Assembly: GCA_051294375.1 (NCBI GenBank)
Contig: CM119271.1
Span: 1,743,395-1,807,394 of the forward strand
Length of the DNA: 64,000 nucleotides
Direction of reading: 5' to 3'
DNA from: Paraspadella gotoi
Lineage: Eukaryota; Chaetognatha
Made by a program: the position numbers and the translations under genes. The notes below the pieces were generated by a model. It was not told the DNA's origin. It saw only the letters and a program-made list of their open reading frames with translations, and did not search any database. Within the stretch, counting starts at the first letter, position 1. Each line of letters opens with the position of its first letter. Shown piece after piece: positions 1 to 12,550 of this stretch.

Positions 1-1039
1 GCCAGTCCGTCACCCGCTGCCCGAATGCTCGATCCTGCCGCCCGACCGCCCGCGAGAGAAAAATAAAAAACCGCGAGGCGGGCGTCGGCCGATCGATTGG
101 TTGGTTTGGTTGGTCGGGACGGAATTAGAGTCTAGTACAAAAAGTTATTTGGTTAGTGTTTCTCACCATTTCTGCTTGATTGGTTTAGTGTGCCAGATCG
201 GTTGAACGTTGTTTTCGATTATTAGTTTTAGTATAATTGACTGATTTGTTCTAATAATTTGAATTGTTTTGCTTGTAATAATATTAAATTAATCAATCTC
301 ATTTGAATATTGCAGCATTTAGATCAATTTCCATCTTCATGCCATATAAGAGAGTAATTGAGTATAAAGCACTCCCTAACAGATTTACTCATTGATAACT
401 GTAAATATCATAATATATCACATCATATTATATCATATCATATCATATAAAATCATATCGTCAAAACCCACTTTGTCCGTAACCCCTTTCGGCCTTCGTC
501 CGTCTTCCGCTTTCGACGACCGAGTGTCTCTCGGATTGTTAATAACCGGAAGATAAAAACTCGTTTTCTTTTTTGTTTTCTTTCGGGGAAAAACAACTGT
601 TTTGTCTCGTCGAATTTGTGTTTCGTGAGATCGAAGGTTTCGTCGAGATTTGATTTGCCCCAATTAGGAATTAATAGGATACATATTCTTGTCTTATTCC
701 GGTCATCTACCAACGTGGAATTTATAAATGGAATGAATGAACAAATGGGGAAAGAGAAATAATGATTTAGTTTAAGTGACGAATTAGAATTGAATTAGTA
801 AAAAAAAATAACTTAACTAATCAATCAATCAATTGAACGACCAATTAATTAATTAGTCATTTAGAAAAATACATTAATGAATCAATGAATAAATTACTGA
901 ATAATTCAATCAGTCAATCAATCAATCAATCAATCCTCTCTTTAAAATCCTATTTTTAGTCGACATCGATTTTTGTTTCGCCTTTTTATGTTTCGTGTTT
1001 CGTCTTTTGTTCTCTCGTTTTGTCATCTCCGCCTTTTTA

Positions 1040-1165
1040 ATGTTTTGTCGTTTAGCGACGCCGAATCTCGAAAATCTCGGAAACAACAACAACGACAACG
1101 AATCCCCCTCCTCTTCCTCCTCCCGTAGGATCGACGTTTCTTCGCTCCTCCTCATCTTCGAAAAG
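1040..1165 (+). CDS. candidate first coding exon, unknown protein
   Basis: An ATG at 1040 opens 42 codons that end exactly at a strong splice donor (AAAAG|GTAAGA, 1165/1166). The peptide has an Asn run, a Ser run and ends ...SLLLIFEK; it matches no family I know. The donor is followed at once by a GAC-type trinucleotide repeat broken by a 10-N gap (1191-1200). No convincing second exon was found before 2.9 kb. It could be the start of the gene whose later exons lie at 5.4-8.05 kb, which would interleave it with P450 exon 1, but nothing ties the two together. Confidence 0.3.
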
Positions 1166-1169
1166 GTAA

Positions 1170-2692
1170 GAACGCCGCCGCCGACGACGANNNNNNNNNN
1201 GACGACGACGACGACTGAAGATTCTCTCTCTCAGCTTCTTCTTCGTTCTCCTGTCAAGACTTTGATGACGTAATCTGTTGGAACAATGTTTGCTTAAGGG
1301 GACCGGTAGAGATCGCACCTGGGGTTGAGTATCGAGGCTGATTGGTTGGATTGATTGATTGGAAAGACTGATTGAAAGGATTATTACTTTTTAAACTTTT
1401 TTCTCTTTTTTTGGAATTTTACTATAAAACGGCGGATCGGCGTCTGAAGCGGCGAACCGGACGAGAGCAGAAACGGAGAAATTCTCAGAAGAAGCCGCTT
1501 CTGATATTTAAACTTTTGGAAAAGAAGTATTGTCTTTGTGATTATTGTGTGGCGGTCACCGCAATGTGGTGTTTCTGTTGTTTTAAACGAATATAAACTA
1601 CTGATGGTATTAATACTACTATACATTAGCATGCTTGAATAATAAATTGAGTATAGCCGGTCGCTCATTCTCTGTATACAGATTAACGATTGCAAAAAAA
1701 AATTTTTTTGGGGGGCATAATTACTAAACGTCCATTAAGAAAGAATTTAAAATATCTTTAGTAAAACGAAAAGTTTTTAGACTTCAGCAACGAGATTTTT
1801 AATAAGTTTGTTTTAATCCAAATACAAAAACGCAACGAAAAGAGAAGAATTACACAATGTCTACTAATTTTTTTAGTATTTGATTGTTATTGAGTATTTT
1901 GAGTTGAGTTCCTAGAGCCAAACGCTAGAGTTCACTCTCGATCAAACCAATCGTCTCTCCTTGTTCATTTGTTTCCGGCGACATTCCATTCGCGGTGCAG
2001 AGAACAAAAATTTAAACTTTAAACTTTTTTTAAAAAATTACAAAAATATTTAATATAAAAAACTCCAATCGTTTAGAAATTAATTTTCTTCTTTTCTTGG
2101 TAAATACCTATACTGAATTTTTTACTCTTTCTAACCTTCCTATATCTCATTCATTTTTATGGAGACTATAATTTGGTTTATAGTATAAACCAAAGAATAT
2201 AATTATAGTATAAACCTAATTTGAAACAAAACATTTAAAATTACTGTATAGCAAATGCTGCATATGAATCGACAATATCCCGCGAAAACTATTAAAGTAA
2301 TTAAACAAATAAATATAATGATTATGACTAATAGAAGACGTTTGAAATTGTTTTCAACAACGATTTTATTGTAGCAATAAAATCAATTTCAAACGTATAC
2401 TATTAATCCAAAACGCAACGAAACGAAAGGAAAACGCCAAAATTTCGTCCCTACAAATCAGCATTTTCAATAAAGAAGAAATCTTGAAGGATAAAGACGA
2501 CACGACGACGACGACGACGACACGGACGAACTCATAATCACGAGTCTTTGAGTTATTTTCTTAACTTTTCCTTCGCTGATTAATTTTCATTAAAAAACTT
2601 AGAAAAACTTTAAAATTAGAAAAACTTTTCCCCTTTGAATTCGGATCGAACAGAAAAATAGGTTAATCGAATCTTAAGGAAACTGGTGCTAC
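1170..2692. other. intergenic or intronic, no gene seen
   Basis: AT-rich sequence with short open frames only. A GAC-type microsatellite with a 10-N gap lies at 1191-1216 and a short (GAC)n at about 2503-2522. Near 2345-2395 a short inverted repeat (ACGTTTGAAATTG ... CAATTTCAAACGT) surrounds a small AT-rich loop. Confidence 0.5.
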
Positions 2693-2701
2693 CACTCTCT
2701 C

Positions 2702-2790
<89 letters not shown>
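2693..2790. repeat. (CT)n microsatellite upstream of P450 exon 1
   Basis: An almost pure CT dinucleotide tract of roughly 95 bp ends about 145 bp before the P450 start codon. CT/GA tracts near promoters bind GAGA-type factors in some animals, so a promoter role is possible, but similar tracts occur throughout the window and most are not next to genes. Confidence 0.85.
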
Positions 2791-2795
<5 letters not shown>

Positions 2796-2933
2796 TAAGT
2801 TCGGGACGACACCGGTTTCTGCTCTATTCTTAATATTTAAGAACTAAACCTGAATCGAAAAAAATACATCGCAAATAAAAAACAAAATAAAAACAAAAAT
2901 ATAAACTAAACTAAACTACTCTCAACCGGCGCC

Positions 2934-3104
2934 ATGTGGATCACACTGCTGCTGCTGACCGCCGCGGCGTTGTTCCTGCGGCGCTACTTTCGCAACGTCT
3001 ACTCCACGTTCGACCGTCTCGGCGTGCCGGGTCCCAAGCCGACGCTGCTCTTCGGAAATTTGCTGGAGATCTATCGGCGGCCGGAAGGAAAGAGCCGAGA
3101 GCAG
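2934..3104 (+). CDS. cytochrome P450 (CYP3-like), first exon
   Basis: Starts at ATG 2934 and ends at CAG|GTGGGC (3104/3105), 57 codons, phase 0. It encodes a hydrophobic N-terminal membrane anchor (MWITLLLLTAAALFL), a basic stop-transfer stretch (RRYFR), and the proline hinge VPGPKP followed by LLFGNLLEI, the standard start of microsomal P450s. Exon 2 of either downstream copy also begins in phase 0, so it can be joined to 8494 or 12551. The joined protein has the expected 524 residues. It is the only first exon found for two complete sets of exons 2-8. The intron to the nearest exon 2 is about 5.4 kb and contains another gene on the same strand. Alternatively it belongs to a lost or third P450, but phase and motif order favour its use here. 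Confidence 0.88.
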
Positions 3105-3185
3105 GTGGGCGTTAACGTTGTTGTTGTTGTTGCTTCTAATGCGGTCGTTGCTCTTTTGTTGATGTAGTTTCTGATATTCAACCTC

Positions 3186-3440
3186 AATCCTTTACCAAAT
3201 ACTTAACCTCTAAGACAAAATACAAATACAATTATTACTTAACCAAAACTTAATCTTAAACCCAAATTTCTAATACTTAACCCAAATTCATAATCCTAAA
3301 CCCAAATTTATAATCCTAAACCCAAATTCCTAATCCTGAACCCAAATCCATAACCATATCCCTTAATCTTAATCCTTAATCCTAATTCTTTAAGCAAATC
3401 TTTGAACAAATCGCTAACTCAAAAACCTTACCCAATCTTT
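3186..3440. repeat. degenerate array of about 19-bp units (TAATCCTAAACCCAAAT)
   Basis: Imperfect units containing AACCCAAAT and TAATCCTAA follow each other for about 250 bp just inside P450 intron 1. The CCTAA/AACCC words resemble decayed telomere-type repeats. Similar tracts on the other strand (TTAGG, TTAAGG words) occur near 6180-6260, 10620-10720, 57430-57620, 59330-59450 and 63780-63900. Confidence 0.6.
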
Positions 3441-5441
3441 AAACTTATAAACCCGATTAATACTGAATTCATGAGGGTCATTTTCGAATAATATAGGTAA
3501 TTCCGACATGATGAGGCCAGGTCTCCGACCTATAGCTACAAATAAGACCCCCGGGAGGTAACCCGGAAGGTTTGGTGGACTTTTTCAATGTCGATTTTGT
3601 GATGTTATTGAATGACGAGTTTTTATTTTTGTACGAGTTCAAAGTAGACAATACTTTCCTGTCATTCGACGACGCCTTAATTTTAAAATGAAATATTTTT
3701 TTTATTCATTTCTTTTGACCAACATTTTTTATTTTCTTTGTGTTTCGCTCGATTATGAATTTCAAGTTATCGGTCGGGAAAGAGGATGCGAATGATTTTT
3801 ATATATCGACGAAACTATTAACGGCAGTATGCAAATTAGTTTATGGGTTTACTAGTTTATCCCGTGCGTAAAAATTAGGTTTTTAATTTTTTTTTGGTAT
3901 CGAATCATTTAAGTAAGTAGATAAGTAGATAAGTAGGTAGTAAAAAATCAAAATTAAACCCTAAAAGAATAAATGATTTGGTACACTACATAGCGCAATG
4001 AAAATGCTATAATTAGTATAAATAGTATAGTATAGTATATATATACAATAAATAGTATAAACGGCTTTTATATTTTGATTTACGTTACGAATAAATTAGC
4101 CATTTTTTGAAATACTAAATAAAAAGTCAAATATAAATTAAAGTTAAATTACCTTCTTCACACGCCCTTCTCGTTAATTCCACTAATTCTGCTGCGGATT
4201 ATATTCGTCCTTACTTTTCACCCGCTCTTCTTTCTCAAACGAGGTAAGTTCGCGACGATCTTCACTTACTCTTAGCCGCAAAGTTGGCAACCGACGTTTC
4301 AAGAGAAAATCCAAAGACGGAAGTAAAATAATTAAACGAAAAACCTCGTCGGCGACTTGAAAAAAAAAAGTTAAACAGTTCGTAAACAAATAATTATATA
4401 TATTCAATTGGATGCCATATATTTCGTCTTATCTTTTTAAGTTATCATTAATTGCTAAAAGGGACAAAATGACAGACCGAAAAAAAATACTAAAAAAAGG
4501 GTGAACCCCTTCCCTGCCAGATCTCGGTTTCAAGCATCTGTCTTCACGTAGGCGCCAATTTTAAAAGCTATCAGAGTAAATGGCAACTGTACATCGCGAA
4601 ATTTATTAAAAAAATATTTTGCGCCCTTTTCTGTTGATAATTTTATTCTTTTTTTTTTTTGGCCAAATTTAATGTACAAAAATTAACCAAATCCTAAATT
4701 TAAAAAAAAGAAAAAGACAACCGTAATCCGTCTTTTTTTTTTCGTCCGCTTCAAAAGTCAACAAAAAATACGAAAAAATAAACAAACGAACCAAAGGTTA
4801 AATAAAAATAAAAACATGATCCAAACGTCCAATTTTCGATTTCGTCAAAGTCGTTCGATCGTCGAGGACGAAATTTCCAAGATTTTCAGGAGAAAAAGAA
4901 GAAGAATAAAAAGAAGGAGAAAACGAAGAAGGAGAAAGAGCGGAGAGAGAATTTGGAAGAAGAAGCTCCTGCTGCAGGGAAGGAGGTGGAAGGCTGCGCC
5001 GAGGCTGTTGGAGGATCCGACGAGAGAGTTGGAGGGAGGAGCGACGACGAACAGTATAGAGGAGGTAAGGACGATCGCCGCGGCTACGACGATTACGACG
5101 ACGACGACGACGACGAACGAATGGCGAAGAAGTTCGGATAGAAACGTGGGTATCGTTCTCGCTAACGTCACAGCCGCTGCTTTCGTTCCAACAGTATCTA
5201 GGTAAGGCTTAAGGGTAAGGGGTAAAGCTCAAGGGGTCATGGGTCAATGATAAGGAGTCAGGCCAGTATTGACACTTGTTTATCCCTCATTTTTAGTACG
5301 GCTGACTTACATTAGTTAGTCATACATTAGTATTTTAGTTACTATCTGTAAAAATTCAAAATTCTGAGAGAAAAAGTTGCATTGACAAGCTGAAAGACTA
5401 GAACGGACGCCCAGACATATAGGCCGATAGAGCAACAGCCA

Positions 5442-7235
5442 ATGAGACAAAGAGACAGACCGACGGACAGAGAGAGCCAGAAAAACAGACAGACAGCCAG
5501 CCTAATAATAAACAAACTGGCTGACAGAGATACAGCCACTGATAGGACTTCAAATTTCGATAACGTTTATATCCATTGTATCATTAATTATAACAATTTC
5601 AACCACTCCCCGCTCCCCCGACCCCTCCTCCCACTTCCCCGATATGCCCCCCTCTTCCTCCCCCGACCCCATCGACTGGGACGACCCACCGTCGCCGTCG
5701 TCGTCGTCGGCGTCGTCGTCGTCTTTCTCGTCGTCGTCCTCATCTTCGTCTATCGATTCGACGAGAAATTTCGAGATTTCGTTCGGCGTCAATGCTGCAC
5801 AACCGGAGAGATGAGGAGAAAGGAGAGGAGGAGGGGAAGGGGAGGAGTAGGGGATGACGGGGAACGGGGTAAGGGAGTCGGTATATGAGGTAGGGAGGGG
5901 ATTGTGGAATGGAGCGAGAGAAGGGGCTTTTATTTTCCTAAGACGCCCCATTTTATCTTAAATTCGTAATTAAGTTAGTTGTGAGGTATAAAGGTTAGTG
6001 ATAAGTTTAACGATTAGATTACGGATTAAGTTTAAACATATTAGCATTGCAATATGTTTACCCCGTTTATAAGCATGTAACCTGGTGGCTCATTGAGTAA
6101 TGAGCTTATGACCATTAGGTACCGGGGTGAGAAATGTGAGGACTGAGGACGGCTGTAGAAAGCTTTAACCCAAATTTAAAATTAGTTTAAAAATTAGGTT
6201 AAGGGTATTTGGATTAGGGTTAAAATAAGGGTTTAAGGTTAATAATAAAGATTAAGATAAATATTTTTTAAAAATAATGTCGTTCTAAATTTAAGCTGAA
6301 ATGGGGCGTTTTTAGAAAACACGGCCTCTCATTCCCTCTTTTCAGCTCCCGATTCTTCAGGCGCCGACGAATCCGCTCTCGCCACGCCCCCTTTTTCCTC
6401 TTCCTCTTCCTCCTCTCCTCATATCGACGGAAGATGGCGTCGACGACGTCTCTCGTTCGATTCGCCGACGACGCCGGACACGTGGAACACAACAACAACG
6501 ACAACGACGACCCCGACAACGCCGGACGGAACTAGGTAAGAAAGATGATTGAAGATGATGATGATGATGATGATGATGATGATCTGTTAAGATTGTGAAA
6601 GAAGATGGCGTGAGCGGTTTACCATCCTTTGCACACGATTTTCTGATCTTTGGATCAGACGGTACCAAGTTCGACACTAAAATCTGTAGTCGGGCATTGC
6701 CTAGGTTCACCCCGCCTATAAGCATGATACCTTCAGTCCTGACCCGGTGGCTCATTGAGTAAAGCCATCAGCTCATGACCACTAGGTACCGGGTTCAATC
6801 CCAACCCGGTACCTACCCTATGGGAAGCGTGAGGACGGCCGTAAGCCGCCTTGGGGGCGTGGCAACCCCTCAAGCCTGGTTCCAGGACCCGTTCCATGGC
6901 TACTAAAGGGGGTTATAGAAGTTACGGATAGTCATCTTCAGCCCACTTAGCACCTTATCCACAAATCATGTGTGTGTGAATCTGCAGGGCGCGAACCCGA
7001 GTCCTTTCGGTTTTGGGAAGAACATGTGCTGACGTGTCAGTTGTGGGATTTTAAGTACTACCCGACGCCGGGGCCCGATATTACATTAGGCAAAGCTAGT
7101 TTCATGAATTGTTAATTGTATATATATTTATATATATCAATTGGTAAATTGTATAATCATTTGTGTGGGAAAAAAAAATTTGATTTTATTATCTTTCTCT
7201 CAAGGGACACACCGTCGACGCCGCCACCAACAGCT

Positions 7236-7270
<35 letters not shown>

Positions 7271-8049
7271 TCATCCTCACGTAGAAGCAGTCGTCGTCGT
7301 CCGCGTGGACGAGCGGCTGCACCTGCCGTGTCTCGACTGCCGGGTGGAGTCTCTGCGGAACGCGGCGAGGAGTTGGAGGAAAGAGGGAGCGAGCAGGTGC
7401 GGATCGATGCATCGATCGATTAAATCGATCAATCAAATTGATGTAGTGGTAATACTACCACTACATTGATCAAATAAATTATCTAATCAAGCAATCAGTC
7501 ATTTACCTAATCGTTTAATCTATCTTTTAATTTATCAGTTAATTTATTATTCGATCAATCATTTAATCAATCAATCATTAAAATAATAAAACAATAAACA
7601 AATTAACAAAATAATCCAGCACAAATTTAATCAATAGACAATTCATTAGACATATTCATAAACATTCATAAACATATTCAATAAATAATTCGAATATATA
7701 TTGGTTGTACCAATTTCATATCATTAGACATATTCATAAACATTCATCGAAATATTCAATAATTAATTAATAAATAAATAAATAAATTAATTAATTTAAT
7801 TAATTCAATCAATCAATCACTCTCTCTTCCAGACCCTACGACCCCTTCCTCGGCCACGCCTCTTTCCCGCCTCCCCAGATGTCGCTCTACAACGAGGCGA
7901 CGCTGGCGGCGCTCCGCGAATACGTGGAGATCTCCGATTGGCGGAGACGGAGCGAGAGAGAGAAGCTAAAGACCCTGGAGTGGCTCGTCCGGGATGGCGT
8001 GGTTTTTCACAAGAACTGCGTGGGGCTGTCGGGGATTAGCGTGGCTTGA
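5442..8049 (+). CDS. probable single-pass membrane protein of unknown function, four 3' exons
   Basis: Four exons join in one frame with GT-AG sites: an exon ending at 5868 (GAACGGG|GTAAGG), then 6346-6535, 7205-7396 and 7833-8049 (TGA). Phases agree at all three junctions (1, 2, 2). The first exon encodes a Val-rich hydrophobic stretch (VAVVVVGVVVVFLVVVLIFVY, read from about 5685) and then a basic tail, as expected of a transmembrane segment. Ser and Thr runs from GAC/TCG-type trinucleotide repeats follow. The last 100 residues are normal-looking, with HLPCLDCRVESLRNAARSW, an aromatic patch near RPYDPFLGH and a charged helix with two Trp 14 residues apart. I recognise no family. The 5' end is unresolved: 5442 is the earliest in-frame ATG, but an upstream exon, perhaps within the open stretch 4816-5202 ending at a GTAAGG donor, is possible. 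The whole gene lies in intron 1 of the P450, same strand. Confidence 0.5.
6059..6150 (+). mobile_element. partial copy of tRNA-derived SINE family A
   Basis: Shares with the fuller copies at 6686 and 43033 the start CCCCG..TATAAGCATG, the A-box-like TGGCTCATTGAGTAA, GACCA(T/C)TAGGTACCGG and GTGAGGAC..GGCTGTAAG. The B box and the 3' part are missing or decayed. Confidence 0.6.
6686..6968 (+). mobile_element. tRNA-derived SINE, family A
   Basis: About 280 bp, closely similar to 43033-43320. It has an A-box-like TGGCTCATTGAG and, about 40 bp on, a B box GGTTCAATCCC flanked by the inverted pair ACCCGG/CCGGT, the layout of an internal RNA polymerase III promoter. A non-tRNA body follows (GAAGCGTGAGGACGGCCG ... 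CTTATCCACAAA). It lies in an intron of the membrane-protein gene. Confidence 0.75.
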
Positions 8050-8225
8050 AGGGAAGGGAAGGATGAGAGTGGAGAGGCGAAGGAAGAAGGGAGTCGGGAT
8101 AAGAGAGCGGGATTCTTTCTTTTCTTTTATTCTATTATCTTAATAACAAATAAGAATTATTCATCTGAAATTTTACTACTATGTGTATCTGTAATTTTGG
8201 GTTTGTTTCCTTATTCAGGTGGACA

Positions 8226-8231
8226 AATAAA
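8226..8231 (+). promoter_or_regulatory. poly(A) signal AATAAA
   Basis: AATAAA 177 bp after the TGA of the membrane-protein gene and before P450 exon 2. The surrounding sequence is repeated near 12307 because it belongs to the unit that was tandemly duplicated. Confidence 0.5.
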
Positions 8232-8493
8232 ATTTGTCTGTTTACTTTTTAAAATAAATACATGTCGGATTGTCGGAAGAGATATCTCTGCGTAAGCCTT
8301 TTTTGTATGTAATTCATAGTAGGTTTAACATCAATTAGATCAATTAGATCAGATGTTTGAAACAGCTATTTAAAGGCATTAACGTGCCATTATTGAGTGC
8401 CCATTTCGAAATATATATTAGTTTTTTAACCAAATATTTTAAAGACTCCTCGCACTTTAATCTAACCAATCAGCATCCTCCGTTTCCCTCAAG

Positions 8494-11400
8494 GTTTTCT
8501 CCGATTGGGTAAATCAATACGGTCTCATCTTCGGCTACTTCGAAGGCATCTACCCTGTCATCTTTGTCTCAGAACCCTCCGCGCTTCAACATGTCCTTCA
8601 GACCAACTTCAATAACTTCGTCAACCGGCCCATGAGGGACTTTCTCGACGGCGGAGAGAGGGGAGATGTGTTTACCAGCAAAGGTAGGGGAGAGATAATT
8701 TAAATTGTTTGAAACTGGTACAACCAATATGAAATTAATGATTTTATTAAATAAAGTAGGTTTTGGACTGCCTAATACCTATGGCGAGTCAAGGCCATAT
8801 TTCTACAAGACTGTTACAGTCTAGGTTATTACTTCCCTAATACTTGGCTTATGGATTATGGAATATTATTATTATTAAGTTGTATAATATTTTAAAGAAC
8901 TGTTTCAATTAGTTATGAGGACCACTCTCTTAATCGTTTGTATTTTTGATAAAACCGAAACAATGTTGAAATTCCCTAAAATGGATACAAATATGAAAGC
9001 AAATATAGAATACCGAGCCAAATTTGTATATTGTAAAATTATTAATAGAATTTATATTTGTCCAATTGTCCTATTTCTGTTTTAATTTCAGACTCTAACC
9101 AAATTTTAATGACATATGTATTTGAACAAATCTCCCATTTTTTTTACCCCAACTTCTCTCCCCAGGTCAACGATGGAAACGCATTCGCTCGGTCCTCAGC
9201 CCTGTCTTTTCAGCCTCAAACATGCGAGACATGGCGCCAATTCTGGATGAGAAGATTCGGATGCTCATGTCTCGATTGAGAGAAGTCGGGGCGGAGGAAG
9301 AGGTTGATATCTATCACTTGTTTCAGCTACTTACCATGGACATCATTGGTCAAGCGGGTAAGTTTTGCTTTTAGGGTGGGTATATCATTGAGTGGATATG
9401 TGATCGTCGTTATTATCGTTATTGTTTTTGTTTTTGTCATTGTCTTTGCTTTGAGAATTCTGAGTCGTGAGGCTAGTTCAAGAATATAGAACATTTTGTA
9501 GTGAAGTCAAACAATTCTTAAATAAACTTTATAAAAATAAATTCACTATGTTAATTTATTATTTATTTATTAATTTCTGACCACCTCTTATTATTTAAGA
9601 GAATTTATTTCAAAATATTCTCAGCGTTTATCACTCTCTTTATAGTTCATTACATTTTTACCCTCTCCATTTTGACAACAGCCTTTGGTATGAATGTGGA
9701 TTCCCTCACCGACGACTCCCATCCTTTTGTCATTCATTGTCAAAACCTCTTTCGCGCCATCGCCAAAGCCGATCTGCCTTTCCAACTTCTCAGAGGAGTT
9801 CCTCTCTCTGTTAAGAGAGTCTTGAGAACAATTTTTGTCAATATCGGTAAGTGTTAAGATCAGAATGTTACATTAGTTTTGATTTATTCATGTTTTTTAT
9901 TTGATTATATAAAATTAGTACACCCATTAAAATCTTTCATTCATTCAGCAGATAAGCTATCTTTCCCATGACTTTGAACAGGAAATGGTGGATTAAGGCT
10001 GCTATTCCTCTTATAAGATAATAACATAGCAACTTTCAATAAAGACTCTCACACAGTCTATTTTAATAATTTCTTTATCAAGGAAGTGATATAACATTTT
10101 TTGTAAATTCTGTCAATTGTTTAAATACATAATATTTCTAGCAATAATATCGTTATTTTGATTTTAACTTGCCCACCTTTTTTATTTGTGTCATTTGAAA
10201 ACTATTTAAACTAAATATTAGAACAAATTGCTCTAAAATCTTTCTCAATATTTTTTGGACCCAAACAATGATAATAACAACAGTCAAACATTCCTTTTCC
10301 AGGGTCGATCTTTTTCAAACGGAGCGACAACTTGCAAGACATGAAGTGGCTGATGGAAGAGAGCAAGAAAGTATTGCAAGACCGGCAATCGAATCCGGTA
10401 TTCATGGAAGTCCCGGATCTTTTGGCGCTGATGTTAAGCTACGCGAAGAAAGCGAGTGATGGGGAATCGGAAAGCAAGGAGAAGATCCAAGGGGGATTCA
10501 AGAAGGGCATCACTATCGAGGAGGTGAGCGAAAGAAGTTTTTGACTTAGACTTAGACTAATAAAATGATACTTAATACTTAAAATAATACCTGATAAAAC
10601 AAATGAGAGTGGTTTAAATTTGTTTTAAGGTTAAAAGATTAAGTATGGGTTAAGGTTTGGGATTAAGGTCTAAGGTTAGAAGATATATTTACTATTTAGG
10701 TTAGTATTAAAGAGATTAAAGTCAAATATGATGGGTAAAATTAAGAGTAGGAATTAAGGAACAGGAATGAGGGGCTTTTGGAAAATAGTGCTTGTATAAT
10801 TATACCAAAATTTATACATATTTATATTTAAATGATTCTAAATCCACCCCTCTTTCCTCAGATCCAGCAACAAATCTGGATCTTCCTCCTCGCGGGCTAC
10901 GAAACCTCAAGCACGGCCCTCGGCTTCCTTGCCCACTCGCTCTGTGACCGACTCGACGTCCAGGAGAGACTCTTTTGTGAGATCAGGGAGTCAGCGGGGG
11001 AGTTGGAGGATGGGCGGAACCTGGTCGACGCTGTGGGGAAGATGACTTACTTGGATCAGGTGCAGGATTGAAGACAAGTTTGGGACAAAAGTTGGTTTTG
11101 AAAAAAAAAAATTTTGTTACTGTTAACTTTTTTTTTCTATCTCTCTCTCTCTATTCTTTATCTTTCTTTCTCTCTGTCTCTCTTTCTCTCTCTCTGCTTC
11201 TCTCTGTCTCTCTCTATTTGTTTTTCTATATCTCTCTATATCTTACTCTCTATTAAGCTCACATTAAGTTATTAATAACAACAGCAGCTTAACTATCTAA
11301 TCGTATCTCCAATTTTCCATTCCTTCAGGTAATTCAAGAAACTCTTCGCCTATTCCCACCCGCCCCTGAAGTGATCAGGCGCCAGGCAAGCGAGGCTTTT

Positions 11401-12046
11401 ACTCTGCAACTTCCCTCGGGTCATGTGACCTTTCCCGCTGGATTCACAGTTAAAGTGGGCATGCTGCAAACTCACAAGAGCGAGCAACTGTGGCATTGCC
11501 CTCTGGAGTTCAATCCGGATCGCTTCAGCCCCGAGGGCAGGAAAGAGTTGCACCCTTTTCAATTCCTGCCTTTTGGGCTCGGTCCGAGAGGCTGTGTGGG
11601 TATGAGGCTGGCCAATATGGAGTTGAGAATGACGCTGGTCCGGTTGATCCAAAATTTTAGGTGAGGAACGAAGGAGGTAAATCGAATTTAACTTACCCTT
11701 GATTTGGGTTAGGAATTTTGGTTTTTAAAACCACAGTATTGTTTAATGTTTAGTATGCAAAAAGATTAACTAACATAAATTAAAATGGAACAAAGGAACT
11801 TTTAGTGAATTTTCTAGAGTTAATTAGTCTTGTTTTGTTTTGAACACTTAATTTTAAAGAATATAATTTATATTTTGATATATAGACTATATTATAGTGA
11901 AAATAATTATTAATAATATTTTTTTGTATTGAAACTGCAGACTCGAAAAATCTGCAGGATACAAAATCGACATCGCGATATCTGAAGGAGCAACGCGGAC
12001 TCCGAGAGATGGCGTATTCGTGAAACTAGTCCCGCGAAGCGAATGA
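8494..12046 (+). CDS. cytochrome P450 (CYP3-like), exons 2-8, copy A
   Basis: Exons 8494-8683, 9166-9357, 9682-9846, 10303-10523, 10862-11059, 11329-11660 and 11941-12046 (TGA), all GT-AG and all phase-compatible. With exon 1 they give 524 residues, normal for a microsomal P450. Key motifs: I-helix AGYETSS (oxygen activation), K-helix ETLR (ExxR) followed by LFPPAPEVIRR, PDRF in the meander region, and haem loop PFGLGPRGCVGMR with the haem-ligand Cys. PERF-type region and haem loop are closest to the CYP3 clan. It is expected to be an ER-bound haem monooxygenase working with NADPH-P450 reductase on lipophilic substrates. AATAAA at 12147 lies about 100 bp after the stop. No first exon or promoter lies directly upstream; it relies on exon 1 at 2934. 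Confidence 0.93.
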
Positions 12047-12146
12047 GTGGTGAAAAAAGTCCCGTGTTGGTGAGGGAAGTCGATGTGAACAATTTGTACA
12101 ATTCTTGGTGAAAAGTGATGCTGTAAATTTGATTTCTTGCTTTTTA

Positions 12147-12152
12147 AATAAA
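12147..12152 (+). promoter_or_regulatory. poly(A) signal AATAAA of P450 copy A
   Basis: AATAAA about 100 bp after the copy A stop. The equivalent place in copy B reads ATTAAA (17780-17785), a weaker variant. Confidence 0.55.
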
Positions 12153-12550
12153 AATAGTTTTGCACAAGTTGCCTTTTAGACGAAATAGAATTTTGATGAA
12201 AATATGTAAATTTTTTGTAATTTTTTGGCTAGTCTGATAACATGTATAAATTGTAAGTTTACTGTTATGTATCTGTATTTTTGTGTTTGTTACTTTATTG
12301 AAGTAGAAAAATAAAATTTGTCCATTTATGTTTTAAAATACATGTCAGACATGTTAGCCTTTTTTGTACATAATTATTAATAGGTTTTACATCAAATAGA
12401 TCAGATGTTTGAAACAGCTATTTAAAGGCATTGAGTTTGTATAGCAAAATGCCCATTTTGAAATATATATTAGTTTTTAACCAAATATTGTCTTGTCTTC
12501 CTATCCTCCCATTTTAATCTAACCTATCAGCATACTACATTTCCCTCAAG

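Noticed and set aside
1440-1497. Possible terminal exon peptide NGGSASEAANRTRAETEKF
   Set aside because: Reads like protein but is preceded in frame by a stop and no AG acceptor is present in the 60 bp upstream.
5644-5814. Alternative Ser-run frame starting MPPSSSPDPIDWDD, and the minus-strand Asp-run frame
   Set aside because: Both look protein-like, but neither has a usable donor; only the Val-rich frame joins the next exon in phase at a strong GTAAGG site.
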